A stretch of 64,000 nucleotides of DNA from Desulfomicrobium baculatum DSM 4028 (GTDB lineage: Bacteria; Desulfobacterota; Desulfovibrionia; Desulfovibrionales; Desulfomicrobiaceae), in NCBI RefSeq assembly GCF_000023225.1, contig NC_013173.1, positions 994,501 to 1,058,500 on the forward strand, given 5' to 3'. Positions 46,822 through 55,940 of this stretch are shown one piece after another. Within the stretch, counting starts at the first letter, position 1. The number at the start of each line of letters is the position of its first letter. A model generated the notes under the pieces. It did not search any database. It saw only the letters and a program-made list of their open reading frames with translations, and was not told the origin of the DNA. Made by a program: the position numbers and the translations under genes.

Positions 46822-47030
46822 CAGGGTTTCCCGAATCCGGGTCCGAACCTGTCGACGTGCAGTTCCCCGCCCGTGGCCCAGTTTTCGCGTTCGAATTCAT
46901 GTAATTGGATGGAGACAATGTCTGGCGGAAGATCCAGGGTTTCGGACACTGCCCGGGTGACTTCGGCCACGAGTTTGCGTTTTTGTTCGATGCTGCGGCC
47001 CTTGGCCATGCGGATGCTGATAATGGGCAT
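46821..47030 (-). CDS. 4-oxalocrotonate tautomerase-like protein
   Basis: A 69-residue member of the tautomerase superfamily. Pro2, which becomes the N-terminal catalytic base after Met removal, is present (MPIISIRMAKGRS), and the helix RKLVAEVTRAVSETL and strand VSIQLHEFERENW follow the family pattern. The physiological substrate is not evident. It overlaps the RluA gene by one base and follows the cupin gene by one base. Confidence 0.85.
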   Translation of the reverse strand: MPIISIRMAKGRSIEQKRKLVAEVTRAVSETLDLPPDIVSIQLHEFERENWATGGELHVDRFGPGFGKP

Positions 47031-47031
47031 G

Positions 47032-47373
47032 TTATTTTTTCGCCGGCAGGTAGGGCAGGTAATCCTCGCGCACGGGGGAGAATACCTCGATGGCCAGGCA
47101 GGTTTCGTGGATGACCGCGCCGTGCTCGACTCCCGGGGCGATGCACCAGCTGTCGCCTGGGCCGAAATGGTGCTCCTGGGTGCCTATTGTCATGGTCATA
47201 TGCCCAGAGACCAGATATCCGGTCTGTTCGTGCATGTGCGAATGGACCGGGAGGAATGAGTGCTCTTTGAGTTCGAAACGGGCCATGAGGGTCTTGTCTC
47301 CATGGACCAGGGTGCTGACACTGATGCCCGGGATGAGCTCGTGCCAGGCGGTATCATCGTTCTTGGTGATCAT
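47032..47373 (-). CDS. Single-domain cupin protein
   Basis: A 113-residue cupin. The first cupin motif is FLPVHSHMHEQTGYLVSGHMTM and the second FGPGDSWCIAPGVEHGAVI, supplying the His/Glu metal ligands. ATG 47373 has AAGGAG upstream; the frame continues back but without support. It is the first gene of a three-gene minus-strand operon with the tautomerase and RluA-type genes. Confidence 0.88.
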   Translation of the reverse strand: MITKNDDTAWHELIPGISVSTLVHGDKTLMARFELKEHSFLPVHSHMHEQTGYLVSGHMTMTIGTQEHHFGPGDSWCIAPGVEHGAVIHETCLAIEVFSPVREDYLPYLPAKK

Positions 47374-47569
47374 ATGGGTGCTCCTTTGGTGCTCGTGACG
47401 CATGTGTGTATCCGATCGATTATGACTTGACAAACGTTCAGTGCGTGGGGCAGTGCTTTTCTTCATGAATACTACGGCCAGCAGCGTTTCCCTTCTTTGG
47501 TGGCGGCATGAAATACATGCCGTGGGATGCGTCTTGGCCTGAAATCCGTCAAAGGATAAGCAAAATACC

Positions 47570-47606
47570 AACCGCGGCAGTGCAGACTGACCGCGGTTTT
47601 TTTTTA
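47570..47606 (+). terminator. Terminator hairpin in the trpB leader
   Basis: AACCGCGG-CAGT pairs with ACTG-CCGCGGTT (one bulged A), followed by nine T residues. It lies 25 bases before the trpB start and downstream of the divergent promoter space, so it is placed to attenuate trpB. Confidence 0.8.
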
Positions 47607-47629
47607 TTCGAACCCCAAGGAGACTCCTC

Positions 47630-48838
47630 ATGACCATGCCCACAGCCGACGGTTTTTTTGGCACCTACGGTGGACAGTTCGTCCCCGAACCGATCAAGGA
47701 CATCCTGAACGAACTGGCCGAGGCCTTTGAGCGTTACCGCAATGATCCGGATTTCATCAAGGAATACGAATACTACCAGAAGCAGTTCACGGGCCGTCCC
47801 AATCCGCTCTACTTCTGCGCCAACCTGACCAGCCGCTGCGGCGGGGCCAAGATCTACCTCAAACGCGAGGACCTGAACCACCTCGGCGCGCACAAGGTCA
47901 ACAACACCATCGGCCAGATTCTGCTGGCAAAACGTATGGGCAAGAAGAAGATCATCGCCGAGACCGGCGCGGGGCAGCACGGCGTGGCCACGGCGGCCAC
48001 CGCCGCGCTCATGGGCATGGAGTGCACCATCCACATGGGCGCGGTGGATGTGGAGCGCCAGAAGCTCAACGTCTTCCGCATGCAGATGATGGGGGCCAGG
48101 GTCGTGCCCGCCGAGAGCGGCCAGAAGACCCTGAAGGAGGCCGTGGACGAGGCGCTGATGTCCTGGGTTCAGGATGCCCAGAATACCTACTATCTGCTCG
48201 GCTCCGCCGTGGGTCCGCATCCGTACCCGCTCATGGTGCGGGAGTTCCAGTCCATCGTCGGTCGGGAAGCCAAGGCCCAGATCCTGGAGGCCGAAGGGCG
48301 CCTGCCCGATTACTGCATCGCCTGCGTGGGCGGCGGTTCCAACGCTATGGGTCTTTTTTCCGAGTTCATTCCGCACAAGGAAGTGCGGCTTGTCGGCGTG
48401 GAACCCGCAGGCCGGGGACTGGGATACGGGGAGCACGCGGCCACGTTGTGTCTGGGCGAACCGGGCGTCATGCACGGCTTCAACTCATACATGCTCAAAG
48501 ACGAAACGGGCGAGCCCGCCGAAGTCTATTCCATCTCCGCCGGGCTCGACTACCCCAGCGTCGGCCCCGAACACGCTCACTTGAAGGACCTGGGCCGCGC
48601 CGAATACGTGCACGCCAGCGACAAGGAAGCCCTGGACGCTTTCTTCCTGCTCTCACGCACCGAAGGCATCATCCCGGCCCTGGAATCATCCCACGCTCTG
48701 GCCCACGCCCTGCGCATCGCACCGACGCTCTCCGCGGACACGATCATCATCGTCAACCTGTCGGGACGCGGCGACAAGGATGTGGATCAGATCGAGCGCA
48801 TGGTTGAAAGCGGCGAAATCGTGCCTCCGGTCCTTTAG
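47630..48838 (+). CDS. trpB: Tryptophan synthase beta chain
   Basis: A 402-residue PLP enzyme condensing indole and serine. The Schiff-base lysine lies in LGAHKVNN (about 84-91), the phosphate cup in [12 protein letters not shown], and [19 protein letters not shown] is the substrate-binding loop. It is the TrpB1 type (GAGQHG, catalytic loop). No trpA or other trp gene is adjacent, unlike the usual trpBA pair. The start at 47630 has AAGGAG upstream, and a terminator precedes it. Confidence 0.95.
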   Translation: MTMPTADGFFGTYGGQFVPEPIKDILNELAEAFERYRNDPDFIKEYEYYQKQFTGRPNPLYFCANLTSRCGGAKIYLKREDLNHLGAHKVNNTIGQILLAKRMGKKKIIAETGAGQHGVATAATAALMGMECTIHMGAVDVERQKLNVFRMQMMGARVVPAESGQKTLKEAVDEALMSWVQDAQNTYYLLGSAVGPHPYPLMVREFQSIVGREAKAQILEAEGRLPDYCIACVGGGSNAMGLFSEFIPHKEVRLVGVEPAGRGLGYGEHAATLCLGEPGVMHGFNSYMLKDETGEPAEVYSISAGLDYPSVGPEHAHLKDLGRAEYVHASDKEALDAFFLLSRTEGIIPALESSHALAHALRIAPTLSADTIIIVNLSGRGDKDVDQIERMVESGEIVPPVL

Positions 48839-48845
48839 AATACAG

Positions 48846-48873
48846 CGGCCCGGTCGATTACCCGACCGGGCCG
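48846..48873. terminator. Hairpin between trpB and the UPF0173 gene
   Basis: An 11-bp perfect stem (48846-48856 with 48863-48873, CGGCCCGGTCG) lies between convergent genes. No long T run follows on either side, so it is a weak terminator. Confidence 0.55.
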
Positions 48874-48912
48874 TAAGTCCATACATTCGCGCGGGTGTTC
48901 CCCGCCTGGTGC

Positions 48913-49605
48913 TCAGCCCACCAGCCCCAAGGGCACGCCGACTTCGGCCTGGGTCAGGGTGTCGGCCAGACCGAGTTTGTCCAGTTCCTTTCTGAAAGCA
49001 TCCACGTTCTGCTCCAGGGCCGGGAACGTGCCCCAGTGCATGGGCAAAACCTTCTTGCACCGCAGCATCATGGCCGCCAGGGCCGCCTGGGCCGGGTCCA
49101 TGGTGAACACGCCGCCGATGGGCAGAAGGGCCAGGTCGATCTTGTAGAGTTTGCCCCACAGGGCCATGGACGAGAAGACTCCCGTGTCCCCGGCGTGGTA
49201 AACCGTGTATCCGTCCTCCAGACGGATGATGTACCCCACGGGCACGCCCGACTCGCAGGAGTGGTGGGCCTGGGTCATGGTCACGCTGATGCCTTCGTGG
49301 GAAACTGTGCCTCCGATGTTGAAGCCGATGCCGTTCAAGATCTGGCTGCCCGGCAGCCCCTGGGCCTTGAGCTTGGCGGCCAGTTCCACGATGCAGCCCA
49401 GGGTTGCGCCGGTGCGTTTGCAGATATCCAGCGCCTGGCCCACATGATCATCGTGATCGTGGGTGACCAGGATCAGGTCGGCCTCGATGTTCGCCGCCGC
49501 GGCCTTGGCTGAAGGGTTGCCGTCGAACCAGGGATCGACGAGAATGGTTTTTTGATTGGATGTGATGGCGAAGGCCGAGTGGCCGTGCCAGGTCAGTGTG
49601 TTCAT
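48913..49605 (-). CDS. UPF0173 metal-dependent hydrolase
   Basis: A 230-residue metallo-beta-lactamase-fold protein: WHGHSAF at the N-terminus, THDHDDHVG (metal site), AHHSC, and AGDTGVF with the bridging Asp. The size and motifs match the UPF0173/YtkL group, whose substrates are uncertain. The start at 49605 follows AAGGAG. It follows the hybrid kinase gene by ten bases on the same strand. Confidence 0.9.
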   Translation of the reverse strand: MNTLTWHGHSAFAITSNQKTILVDPWFDGNPSAKAAAANIEADLILVTHDHDDHVGQALDICKRTGATLGCIVELAAKLKAQGLPGSQILNGIGFNIGGTVSHEGISVTMTQAHHSCESGVPVGYIIRLEDGYTVYHAGDTGVFSSMALWGKLYKIDLALLPIGGVFTMDPAQAALAAMMLRCKKVLPMHWGTFPALEQNVDAFRKELDKLGLADTLTQAEVGVPLGLVG

Positions 49606-49615
49606 GCTGTCTCCT

Positions 49616-51829
49616 TCAAGTGTGTTCGCCCGCAAGGGCGATGTGCAGTTCTTCGAGAATGCCGCCTGTTGTCAGCAGCAGGCTTTCGGCCTCCTGACGC
49701 AGGTTTTCGGGGCTCGCGCCGGCGCGGGCCGATTCCTCCACTTTTTTGGCCGCGAGGCCTTCCTCGGTCAAGCCCATATTCAGTAGCACGCCTTTTATGC
49801 CGTGGGCATGGTGCATGAGTTTGTCCGCTGCGGCGGCTTCCAGGCAACTTTTAAGGCCCTGTTCGTGCGTGGTCAGGGTCTCGGCCAAGCTGTGGATGAG
49901 CGGCATGGCTTCTTCGCGGTCAAGTTCGTACTGGGCGCTCAACGCGGCCAGCATGCGCTCGACGTAGCCGGTTGCGCCGGACGCTGGTGCCGCCTGCTGT
50001 CCGGAAAACGTCGGGATCGGATCTGACGGCGTTTCGGGCTGGTCCGGGTTTTTCTCCGGCTCGGGGGGAGAGTCGAGGGTGTCGCTGAAGCGGCTCAGCA
50101 CCGCGTGCACTTCCTCCAGACGCAAGGGCTTGGTCAGGTAGCCGTCCATGCCGATGCCCAGACAACGTTCCTTGTCTTCGAGCAGGGCGTGAGCGGTCAT
50201 GGCCACTATGGGTGTGTAGGTGCCGTGTACCTTTTCGCGTACGGCCCTGACCAGAAAACTGTCGTCCATGTCCGTGGGCGCGGGCAGGCCCTGTTCGCAG
50301 GCGCGGATGATGCCCGTGGCCGTGAATCCGTCCATGACCGGCATCTGCAGGTCCATGAAAATGAGGTCGTAGGCGCGTCTGCTGATCATGGTCAGCACGT
50401 CCAGGCCGTCGCTGGCCTCGTGCACCGTGTGTCCCATCTTGCCGAGCAGCAGTCCGGCCAGCTCCCTGTTGGTGGACACGTCGTCGACCAGCAGAATTTC
50501 AAGCGGGCGCAGCCGGGGCAGACTCCGCTCCGTGGGTTGATTGTCCGGCAGGTGCAGGCGCAGGCCGAAAACCCGGGCCAGGGCGCGCAGCAATTCGTCC
50601 TGGAGCAGGGGTTTGGTCAGCACGGCCTTGACCTGTCCCGCGCCGGAAGTGATCGACGTGTCGCCAAGCTGGGTCAGCACGATGCTCGGGAGCTCATGCA
50701 GGGCTCCGCCCGAAAGCATGAGTTCCATGCAGGCAAAATCTCCGAAATCCGTGTCCATGATCGCAAGGTCGACGTTTTTTCCGTCACGGCCCATGCATTC
50801 CATGCAGTCCGCGTCCTCGGTGTCGAGACCCCAGAAGGCGAGCAGTTCCTTGACCTGGGTCCGGATCAGCGGGTTGTTGGCCACGACCAGCACCGTGGCC
50901 GCGTGGTCGAAGATCTGGGCATGGGCCGTGTCCGGTAATGAAACCTGGCCCAGGCGTGCGTGAAATTCAAAGGCGCTGCCTTGTCCGGGAGTGCTCTGGA
51001 CGAAGATGTCGCCGCCCATGAGCTGCACCAGCTTGCGCGAGATGGAAAGCCCAAGGCCCGTTCCGCCGTAAACTCGGGTGGAGGAGCTGTCCACCTGGGT
51101 GAAGTCCTCGAAGATGGTCCCGAGCTTGTCCGCCGGAATGCCGATGCCGGTGTCCTCGATGCGAAAGCGGACCACGCAGTCGTCGCCCGCTTTCGGCTCC
51201 ACCTGACAGGAACAGCAGACATGGCCGGAGGGAGTGAACTTGAGGGCGTTGCCGAGCAGGTTCATGAGCACCTGGCGCAGGCGGATGGGGTCGCCCTGCA
51301 TGTGTCGGGGCATGTCCGGAGGCAGGCGACAGATCAGTTCCAGCCCTTTTTCGGCGGCCGTGAGCCCGAGGGTGCTTACAGTTCTCTCGACCTCGGCGCG
51401 CAGGTCGAAGGGGCGTACTTCCAGTGCGAACTGGCCGGCCTCGATTTTGGAAAGATCAAGGACCCCGTTGATGAGATTGAGCAGGGACTCGGAGGCGTTC
51501 TTGACGATGGTCAAGGCGCGGTGCTGCTCCGGCGTGACTTTTGTGTTCAAGACGACGTCGGTCATGCCGATGATGGCGTTCATGGGGGTGCGGATTTCAT
51601 GGCTGAAGTTGGCCAGAAATTGCGATTTCATCCGGCTTGCGGACTCGGCCTGCTGCTTGGCCCTGTCCAGTTCCGCGACCAATTGCGTCAGTCCGGCCGC
51701 GTCTTCGTGCTGAAGATTCAGGGCAAGACCTCGTTCATCAAGACGGCTTTTGAGTTCGCGAAGCTCTTTTCGGCACGCGCGGAGTTCAGATTCAAGATCG
51801 TGTGCGCTGGATTTTTGGCGAATGCTCAT
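49616..51829 (-). CDS. Soluble hybrid sensor histidine kinase (HK-REC-REC-HPt)
   Basis: 737 residues from ATG 51829; a GTG start at 51895 would add 22. Order: N-terminal coiled coil, HisKA with [15 protein letters not shown], ATPase ([29 protein letters not shown]), a first receiver-like domain lacking a good phospho-acceptor ([13 protein letters not shown]), a second receiver (LVDD...[12 protein letters not shown]) and a C-terminal HPt with the HAHGIKG histidine. This fits a phosphorelay. It has no membrane segment, so the signal is cytoplasmic or received from a partner. Confidence 0.9.
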   Translation of the reverse strand: MSIRQKSSAHDLESELRACRKELRELKSRLDERGLALNLQHEDAAGLTQLVAELDRAKQQAESASRMKSQFLANFSHEIRTPMNAIIGMTDVVLNTKVTPEQHRALTIVKNASESLLNLINGVLDLSKIEAGQFALEVRPFDLRAEVERTVSTLGLTAAEKGLELICRLPPDMPRHMQGDPIRLRQVLMNLLGNALKFTPSGHVCCSCQVEPKAGDDCVVRFRIEDTGIGIPADKLGTIFEDFTQVDSSSTRVYGGTGLGLSISRKLVQLMGGDIFVQSTPGQGSAFEFHARLGQVSLPDTAHAQIFDHAATVLVVANNPLIRTQVKELLAFWGLDTEDADCMECMGRDGKNVDLAIMDTDFGDFACMELMLSGGALHELPSIVLTQLGDTSITSGAGQVKAVLTKPLLQDELLRALARVFGLRLHLPDNQPTERSLPRLRPLEILLVDDVSTNRELAGLLLGKMGHTVHEASDGLDVLTMISRRAYDLIFMDLQMPVMDGFTATGIIRACEQGLPAPTDMDDSFLVRAVREKVHGTYTPIVAMTAHALLEDKERCLGIGMDGYLTKPLRLEEVHAVLSRFSDTLDSPPEPEKNPDQPETPSDPIPTFSGQQAAPASGATGYVERMLAALSAQYELDREEAMPLIHSLAETLTTHEQGLKSCLEAAAADKLMHHAHGIKGVLLNMGLTEEGLAAKKVEESARAGASPENLRQEAESLLLTTGGILEELHIALAGEHT

Positions 51830-52127
51830 GAAATTCGGGTTCCCCTTGATGGGTCGTTCGGGAGGTGCTTTGTTCCGCTTGTCGGATTTTGCCACGGGTG
51901 CGCCGCGAGATGTTATTTTTCAGGTACCAGAATTCGTGTCCGTGTCCAAGCGGCCCCTGCTTGCCGTTCCGGGAGGGGAGACGTGCCGGGTGCCGGAGCC
52001 TCCCAGGAGAACGTGCGGCCGTGATGGTGAAAATTATGGCATGGAATTGATTTTCTTTTTCTTCTTTCTTGGGTAGTGTCGGTGTTGTCAAATGCGGACG
52101 TTTTAAAATGATGGATGTTTGCCGGCC

Positions 52128-52775
52128 ATGAAGAGATCAATCCGTTTTTTCTGTCTGTTATGTATTCTTTTCGCATCCTTTCCACTGGGGCATCTTTTTG
52201 CCGCAGAGCATTCGGTGAGTGTCCACCGTGTCGCCGCAGGGGATAGCATCCGTCAGCTATTGCTGAAATACGGCTGCATCACCTCCATGGGCGAGTACGC
52301 GAAGGTCCGGGATGTTTTTGCGAGGCTCAATCCCGGAATTTCTCATTCCGCGCTCCTGGCTGCGGGAGGCGATGTCTCCGTGCCCGTGTTCGTGAAAAAT
52401 TCGGGCACGACCTGTCTCTCTTTCGCGGAACAGCGCATCGTGCGCGTGGAATTCGAGTCCCTGGCCTCCGCCGAGCGGGTGCGCATCTATCTGGACGGTC
52501 CCGTGCTGCCCGACGTGTTCACGTTGAAGACAGCCCTTCCGGTCCGGCTGGTGTGCGACTTCGACGGCGTCCTGCCCATGGCCGACCTGCCCAGAGAAAT
52601 CCTCTGTGAGGGTCGCATGGTGCAGAAAATCAGAGTCGGGCACGAAGACAAACCGTTCAAGCGCGCCAGGATCGTGCTTGATGTCGTTGAACCCCTGATC
52701 GGCCGCATCGAGCAGGAATTTTTTGAACAGGAAAGCCTTTTTACGATAACGGTTTTTGAAGAGTCTCCTAAATGA
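52128..52775 (+). CDS. Exported AMIN-domain-like protein
   Basis: A 215-residue protein with a signal peptide (FFCLLCILFASFPLGHLFA). The N-terminal half contains a LysM-like GDSIRQLLLKYG and FARLNPGIS pattern. The C-terminal half (IVRVEFESLASAERVRIYLDGPVLPDVFTLKTALPVRLVCDFDGV) resembles AMIN domains that bind peptidoglycan or secretin components. It is upstream of cobH by 67 bases, probably by chance. Family assignment is moderate. Confidence 0.65.
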   Translation: MKRSIRFFCLLCILFASFPLGHLFAAEHSVSVHRVAAGDSIRQLLLKYGCITSMGEYAKVRDVFARLNPGISHSALLAAGGDVSVPVFVKNSGTTCLSFAEQRIVRVEFESLASAERVRIYLDGPVLPDVFTLKTALPVRLVCDFDGVLPMADLPREILCEGRMVQKIRVGHEDKPFKRARIVLDVVEPLIGRIEQEFFEQESLFTITVFEESPK

Positions 52776-52842
52776 GGTTTTGATTCCGCGCCGCGAAACC
52801 CCTCAAGCATTTTGTCCGGCGCTTCTTCATAAGGATAATCTC

Positions 52843-53484
52843 ATGTACGTCGCAGTCCCACCTCTGGAGATAGAAACCCGCTCCCTGGCCATTATCGACG
52901 CAGAGGTCCCGGAACCTCGGCCTTTTGCAGGGGAGCAGTGGGTTGTCGCCCGGCGGATGATCCATACCTCTGCGGATTTCGATCTGCTCTCGCACATCCG
53001 CTTTCACCCTGACGCCATCCAGGCCGGCAAAAGCGCATTACTGGCCGGAGCCGACATCGTGACCGACACCCGCATGGCCCTGTCCGGCATTCCGGTCCGG
53101 CGGCTTGAGCCGCTTGGGTGTCGCGTGCGGTGCCTGATCGATGATCCCGCCGTGGCCAAAAGGGCTAAAAGCGAAGGCGTGACCCGCGCCTGGGCCGCAG
53201 TGGACGAAGCCATGGCGCATGGCGGGGCGGACATCTTTGTCATCGGCAATGCGCCGACGGCCCTTTATCGCCTCCTGGACTGGATGGAGCGAGGAGCCCG
53301 TCCGCCCAAACTCATCGTCGGCATGCCTGTCGGTTTCGTGAATGCGGCGGAATCCAAGGAACTGCTCCTGGCCCAAGACGCCATCCCCTACATCACCATC
53401 GCCGGGCGCAAGGGCGGCTCAAGCCTCGCGGCCTGCGTGATCAACGCCCTGCTCAAACTGGCGCGGGAGAAGTCGGGCGTCTGA
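52843..53484 (+). CDS. cobH: Precorrin-8X methylmutase
   Basis: A 213-residue CobH/CbiC enzyme that moves a methyl group in cobalamin synthesis. RRMIHTSADFDLL holds the catalytic histidine; GADIVTDTRMALSGI and LIVGMPVGFVNAAESKELL are family blocks. The start at 52843 has AAGGA upstream and matches the family length; a longer frame reads back into the preceding gene. No other cob gene is adjacent. Confidence 0.93.
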   Translation: MYVAVPPLEIETRSLAIIDAEVPEPRPFAGEQWVVARRMIHTSADFDLLSHIRFHPDAIQAGKSALLAGADIVTDTRMALSGIPVRRLEPLGCRVRCLIDDPAVAKRAKSEGVTRAWAAVDEAMAHGGADIFVIGNAPTALYRLLDWMERGARPPKLIVGMPVGFVNAAESKELLLAQDAIPYITIAGRKGGSSLAACVINALLKLAREKSGV

Positions 53485-53511
53485 GGCAAGATGGTCTGAG
53501 CATGACAAACC

Positions 53512-53547
53512 AAAGCCCCCGCATGAACAATCACGCGGGGGCTTTTT
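53512..53547 (+). terminator. Rho-independent terminator after cobH
   Basis: AAAGCCCCCGC (53512-53522) pairs with GCGGGGGCTTT (53535-53545) and is followed by TT. A strong stem with an 12-base loop, about 28 bases after the cobH stop. Confidence 0.88.
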
Positions 53548-53610
53548 CGCATCGAATTTGAAGAAGCGTCGAATTTGAAGAAGGGGAAGATTTTGCTATT
53601 TGTGGAAAAC

Positions 53611-53785
53611 GGTCCGCTGTCGGCAGGGTCTTGAGACCCGTCGGAACTCCTTCTCCGGCCTCGTAGAGTTGAATCGTTGCGTGCCGGGCGGAAAATCCGG
53701 GTGATCCGTCAGGCAACGATTCAACAAACGATGCCTGGCTCAGTCAGACAGCCGACAGTTCTCAAGACCCTGCCGACAGCGGACC
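53611..53785 (+). repeat. Structured dispersed repeat, copy C
   Basis: A 175-bp element with perfect 26-bp outer arms (53611-53636 with 53760-53785, beginning GGTCCGCTGTCGG). Inner hairpin arms are 53668-53680 and 53713-53725 (GTTGAATCGTTGC), with a 32-base loop. The first box is 53645-53665 (includes ACTCCTTCTCCGGCCTCGTA) and the second is 53726-53751. It follows the cobH terminator and precedes the minus-strand monooxygenase gene. No gene lies inside. Confidence 0.92.
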
Positions 53786-53850
53786 TTGAGGTGCTGAGTA
53801 GGTGACGAGGAAAGGCAAATCCGAAATTGAGAACCTAAAACTTCAGTTTC

Positions 53851-54156
53851 CTAAACTTCTTCAACAATAGTCAGCTTCATGTCGAGCACTATATCCTTGA
53901 TTCTGTCCTCAAATCCCCGCATGTGGCCTGAGCGCAGGTGACTTTCCAGCGCCCTGCGGCTGGTCCATTTTTCCAGCACCGTGACCCGGTCCGGGTCGAG
54001 GGGCTGGAAATGCAGCCCCATGTCCACGTCCCGGGCCGGGAAGTAATCGACGCAACCGGGTTCCTGACGGACCAGGACGGCCAGATCGCGGAATTCCCGC
54101 AGGAAGACAGGAGCGGTGCCGGGTCTGAGGGTGACATGGGCCACGACATGGATCAT
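53851..54156 (-). CDS. Antibiotic biosynthesis monooxygenase (ABM) domain protein
   Basis: A 101-residue ferredoxin-like protein: MIHVVAHVTLRPGTAPVFLREFRDL at the start, EPGCVDYFPARDVD and VTVLEKWTSRRALESHL, the ABM pattern including the heme/quinol-type EKW. Members include YgiN quinol monooxygenases. ATG 54156 overlaps the DUF3592 stop, so the genes are translated together. The substrate is unknown. Confidence 0.85.
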   Translation of the reverse strand: MIHVVAHVTLRPGTAPVFLREFRDLAVLVRQEPGCVDYFPARDVDMGLHFQPLDPDRVTVLEKWTSRRALESHLRSGHMRGFEDRIKDIVLDMKLTIVEEV

Positions 54157-54653
54157 TTGGCCCCCTTTGTCGCGCCGGCCCCGCTCAACAGATAGACGCC
54201 GAATATGACGGCCACGCTGCCGGTCAGGAAGCAGAAAAGGCCGACCCCCGCCTTGAGCAGAAAGAGGGGCATGTAAAGGTTGCGGTAGAGCAGGGATTGC
54301 GCAGGGTCGTCCGGATCGACCAGCGCGGCCACGGGCCGCTTTTCCTCCTGCGCCGCACGCAGGGACAGGTGCAGGTCCTTTTGCGGACATTCATCTCCGA
54401 TGCATGAGAATTGTCCCTCAAAGGCGCGTCCTTCGAACTCGTAGCGGTAGTCGACCAGGGTCTGGTTGCCCAGCGCCTGGTCCTCGCTGGAAAAATGATC
54501 CACGGAAACGAGTTCGACAGTGATCGGCGTCCATGATGCGGCGGCCTGATGAACCAGGGCGCTTTGTCCGGCATCCAGCAGGAAGCGGGTGCCGAGGATG
54601 ACAAAAGGGATGCCCAGCACGAGCAGAATCATTTTGCGCAAGGTGGAAAACAT
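54153..54653 (-). CDS. DUF3592 membrane protein
   Basis: A 166-residue protein with a first membrane helix (MILLVLGIPFVILGTRFLL), an extracytoplasmic region (VELVSVDHFSSEDQ...VDYRYEFEGRAFEGQ) and a C-terminal helix pair, as in the DUF3592 family. Function is unknown. It is between the metal-binding-domain gene and the ABM gene in one operon. Confidence 0.78.
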   Translation of the reverse strand: MFSTLRKMILLVLGIPFVILGTRFLLDAGQSALVHQAAASWTPITVELVSVDHFSSEDQALGNQTLVDYRYEFEGRAFEGQFSCIGDECPQKDLHLSLRAAQEEKRPVAALVDPDDPAQSLLYRNLYMPLFLLKAGVGLFCFLTGSVAVIFGVYLLSGAGATKGAK

Positions 54654-54656
54654 GCA

Positions 54657-54857
54657 CTAATCCTGCGGGTCGAAGCCGATTTTGCGGATCGCCTCTTTGA
54701 CCTGGTCGAGATTGATCTCGGGCGCGGCGTCGAAGCTGGCCTGGCCGGGGGTGAGGGTCACGGTGATGTTCGAGATGCCGGGCGTTGCCTCAAGCAGCCT
54801 GGTCACGGAACCCGTGCAGTGGGCGCATGACATTCCTGAAATTTTGATAACTGGCAT
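54657..54857 (-). CDS. Heavy-metal-associated (HMA) domain protein, copper-chaperone type
   Basis: A 66-residue ferredoxin-like protein. The metal motif GMSCAHCTGSVTRLLE carries the CxxC of CopZ/Atx1-type chaperones, and the ending KEAIRKIGFDPQD is typical. ATG 54857 has AAGGAGG upstream. It precedes DUF3592 by three bases. No copper ATPase is in the window. Confidence 0.9.
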   Translation of the reverse strand: MPVIKISGMSCAHCTGSVTRLLEATPGISNITVTLTPGQASFDAAPEINLDQVKEAIRKIGFDPQD

Positions 54858-54978
54858 GGGTGCCTCCTTTTTTTGCGACCATGGCCGAAAGAGTCGTGGA
54901 AGGCAACGTTTGCAGACACTGGACAGAACGGTGCGTTCTGGGACAAGTGATACGGAAAACATCTAACAAGGGCATGTC

Positions 54979-55812
54979 ATGCTTTTTCGCAATTCGAAAT
55001 TACGACTGAACCGCCGGAGCTTAAGCTCGTCCGTGGCGGATGAATATTGGAAACGGTATCGCATCAAATTGAAAGACAAGGCCGCCGTGGCGGGCATCGC
55101 ACAAGCCGGAGATCTTGTGGTCCGCACCCTGAACATGATCGGCGTCCACATTGCTCCCGGAATCACGACCGATGCACTGAACACCCTGGTCCACGACTTC
55201 ACTCTGGAACATGGGGCAGTGCCTGCCCCCCTCGGCTATCGGGGATTTCCGAAGAGCACGTGCGTATCCGTCAACGACGAGATCTGCCACGGCATCCCCG
55301 GCCCGCGCGAGCTGCGCGAGGGCGACATCGTCAACGTCGACGTGACCAGCATCAAGGACGGCTGGTTCGCCGACGCCAACCGCACGTTTTTCGTCGGCGA
55401 GGTCTCGCCCGAGGCCAGAAGGCTGGTGGACGTGACGGCGCAGTGTCTGGCCCGCGGCATCGCGGCCGTGCGTCCGGGGGCGACCCTTGGCGACGTGGGC
55501 CATGCCGTTCAGAGCCATGCCGAGGAGGCCGGGTATTCCGTGGTGCGTGAACTCGTCGGCCACGGGGTGGGGCACGCCTTTCACGAACAGCCCCAGGTCA
55601 ACCACACCGGGCGTCCCGGCCTTGGCATCGTGCTGGTGCCGGGCATGGTCTTCACCATCGAGCCCATGATCAACCAGGGCGGCCTGGCCATCCGGCGGCT
55701 CGATGACGACTGGACCGTGGTCACGGCCGACGGCTCCCTTTCGGCCCAGTTCGAGCAGACCGTGCTGGTCACCGAGAAAGGGGTGCGTAGTCTGACTCCG
55801 TATCCGCTCTGA
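54979..55812 (+). CDS. map: Type I methionine aminopeptidase
   Basis: A 277-residue metallopeptidase removing N-terminal Met. The five metal ligands are in IVNVDVTSI, DANRTFFVG, GHGVGHAFHEQP, FTIEPMI and FEQTVLVT. The N-terminus (MLFRNSKLRLNRRSLSSSVADEYWKRYRIKLKDKAAVAGI) is about 30 residues longer than the minimal E. coli form. It is single-gene with a terminator. Confidence 0.95.
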   Translation: MLFRNSKLRLNRRSLSSSVADEYWKRYRIKLKDKAAVAGIAQAGDLVVRTLNMIGVHIAPGITTDALNTLVHDFTLEHGAVPAPLGYRGFPKSTCVSVNDEICHGIPGPRELREGDIVNVDVTSIKDGWFADANRTFFVGEVSPEARRLVDVTAQCLARGIAAVRPGATLGDVGHAVQSHAEEAGYSVVRELVGHGVGHAFHEQPQVNHTGRPGLGIVLVPGMVFTIEPMINQGGLAIRRLDDDWTVVTADGSLSAQFEQTVLVTEKGVRSLTPYPL

Positions 55813-55841
55813 TTTCACGTTATTTTCGGTAAGACGAAAGG

Positions 55842-55886
55842 AAGACCCGCGCCTACGGATGGCCGTGAGCGCGGGTCTTTGTTTTT
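55842..55886. terminator. Terminator between map and fdhB
   Basis: AAGACCCGCGC (55842-55852) pairs with GCGCGGGTCTT (55869-55879), followed by TGTTTTT. A-rich sequence on the left makes it usable for both convergent genes. Confidence 0.88.
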
Positions 55887-55940
55887 AGAGAGGCCGGGAA
55901 GCCGTCTTCCCGGCCAGCCGATGGAGGAGGGCCTTCTGGA

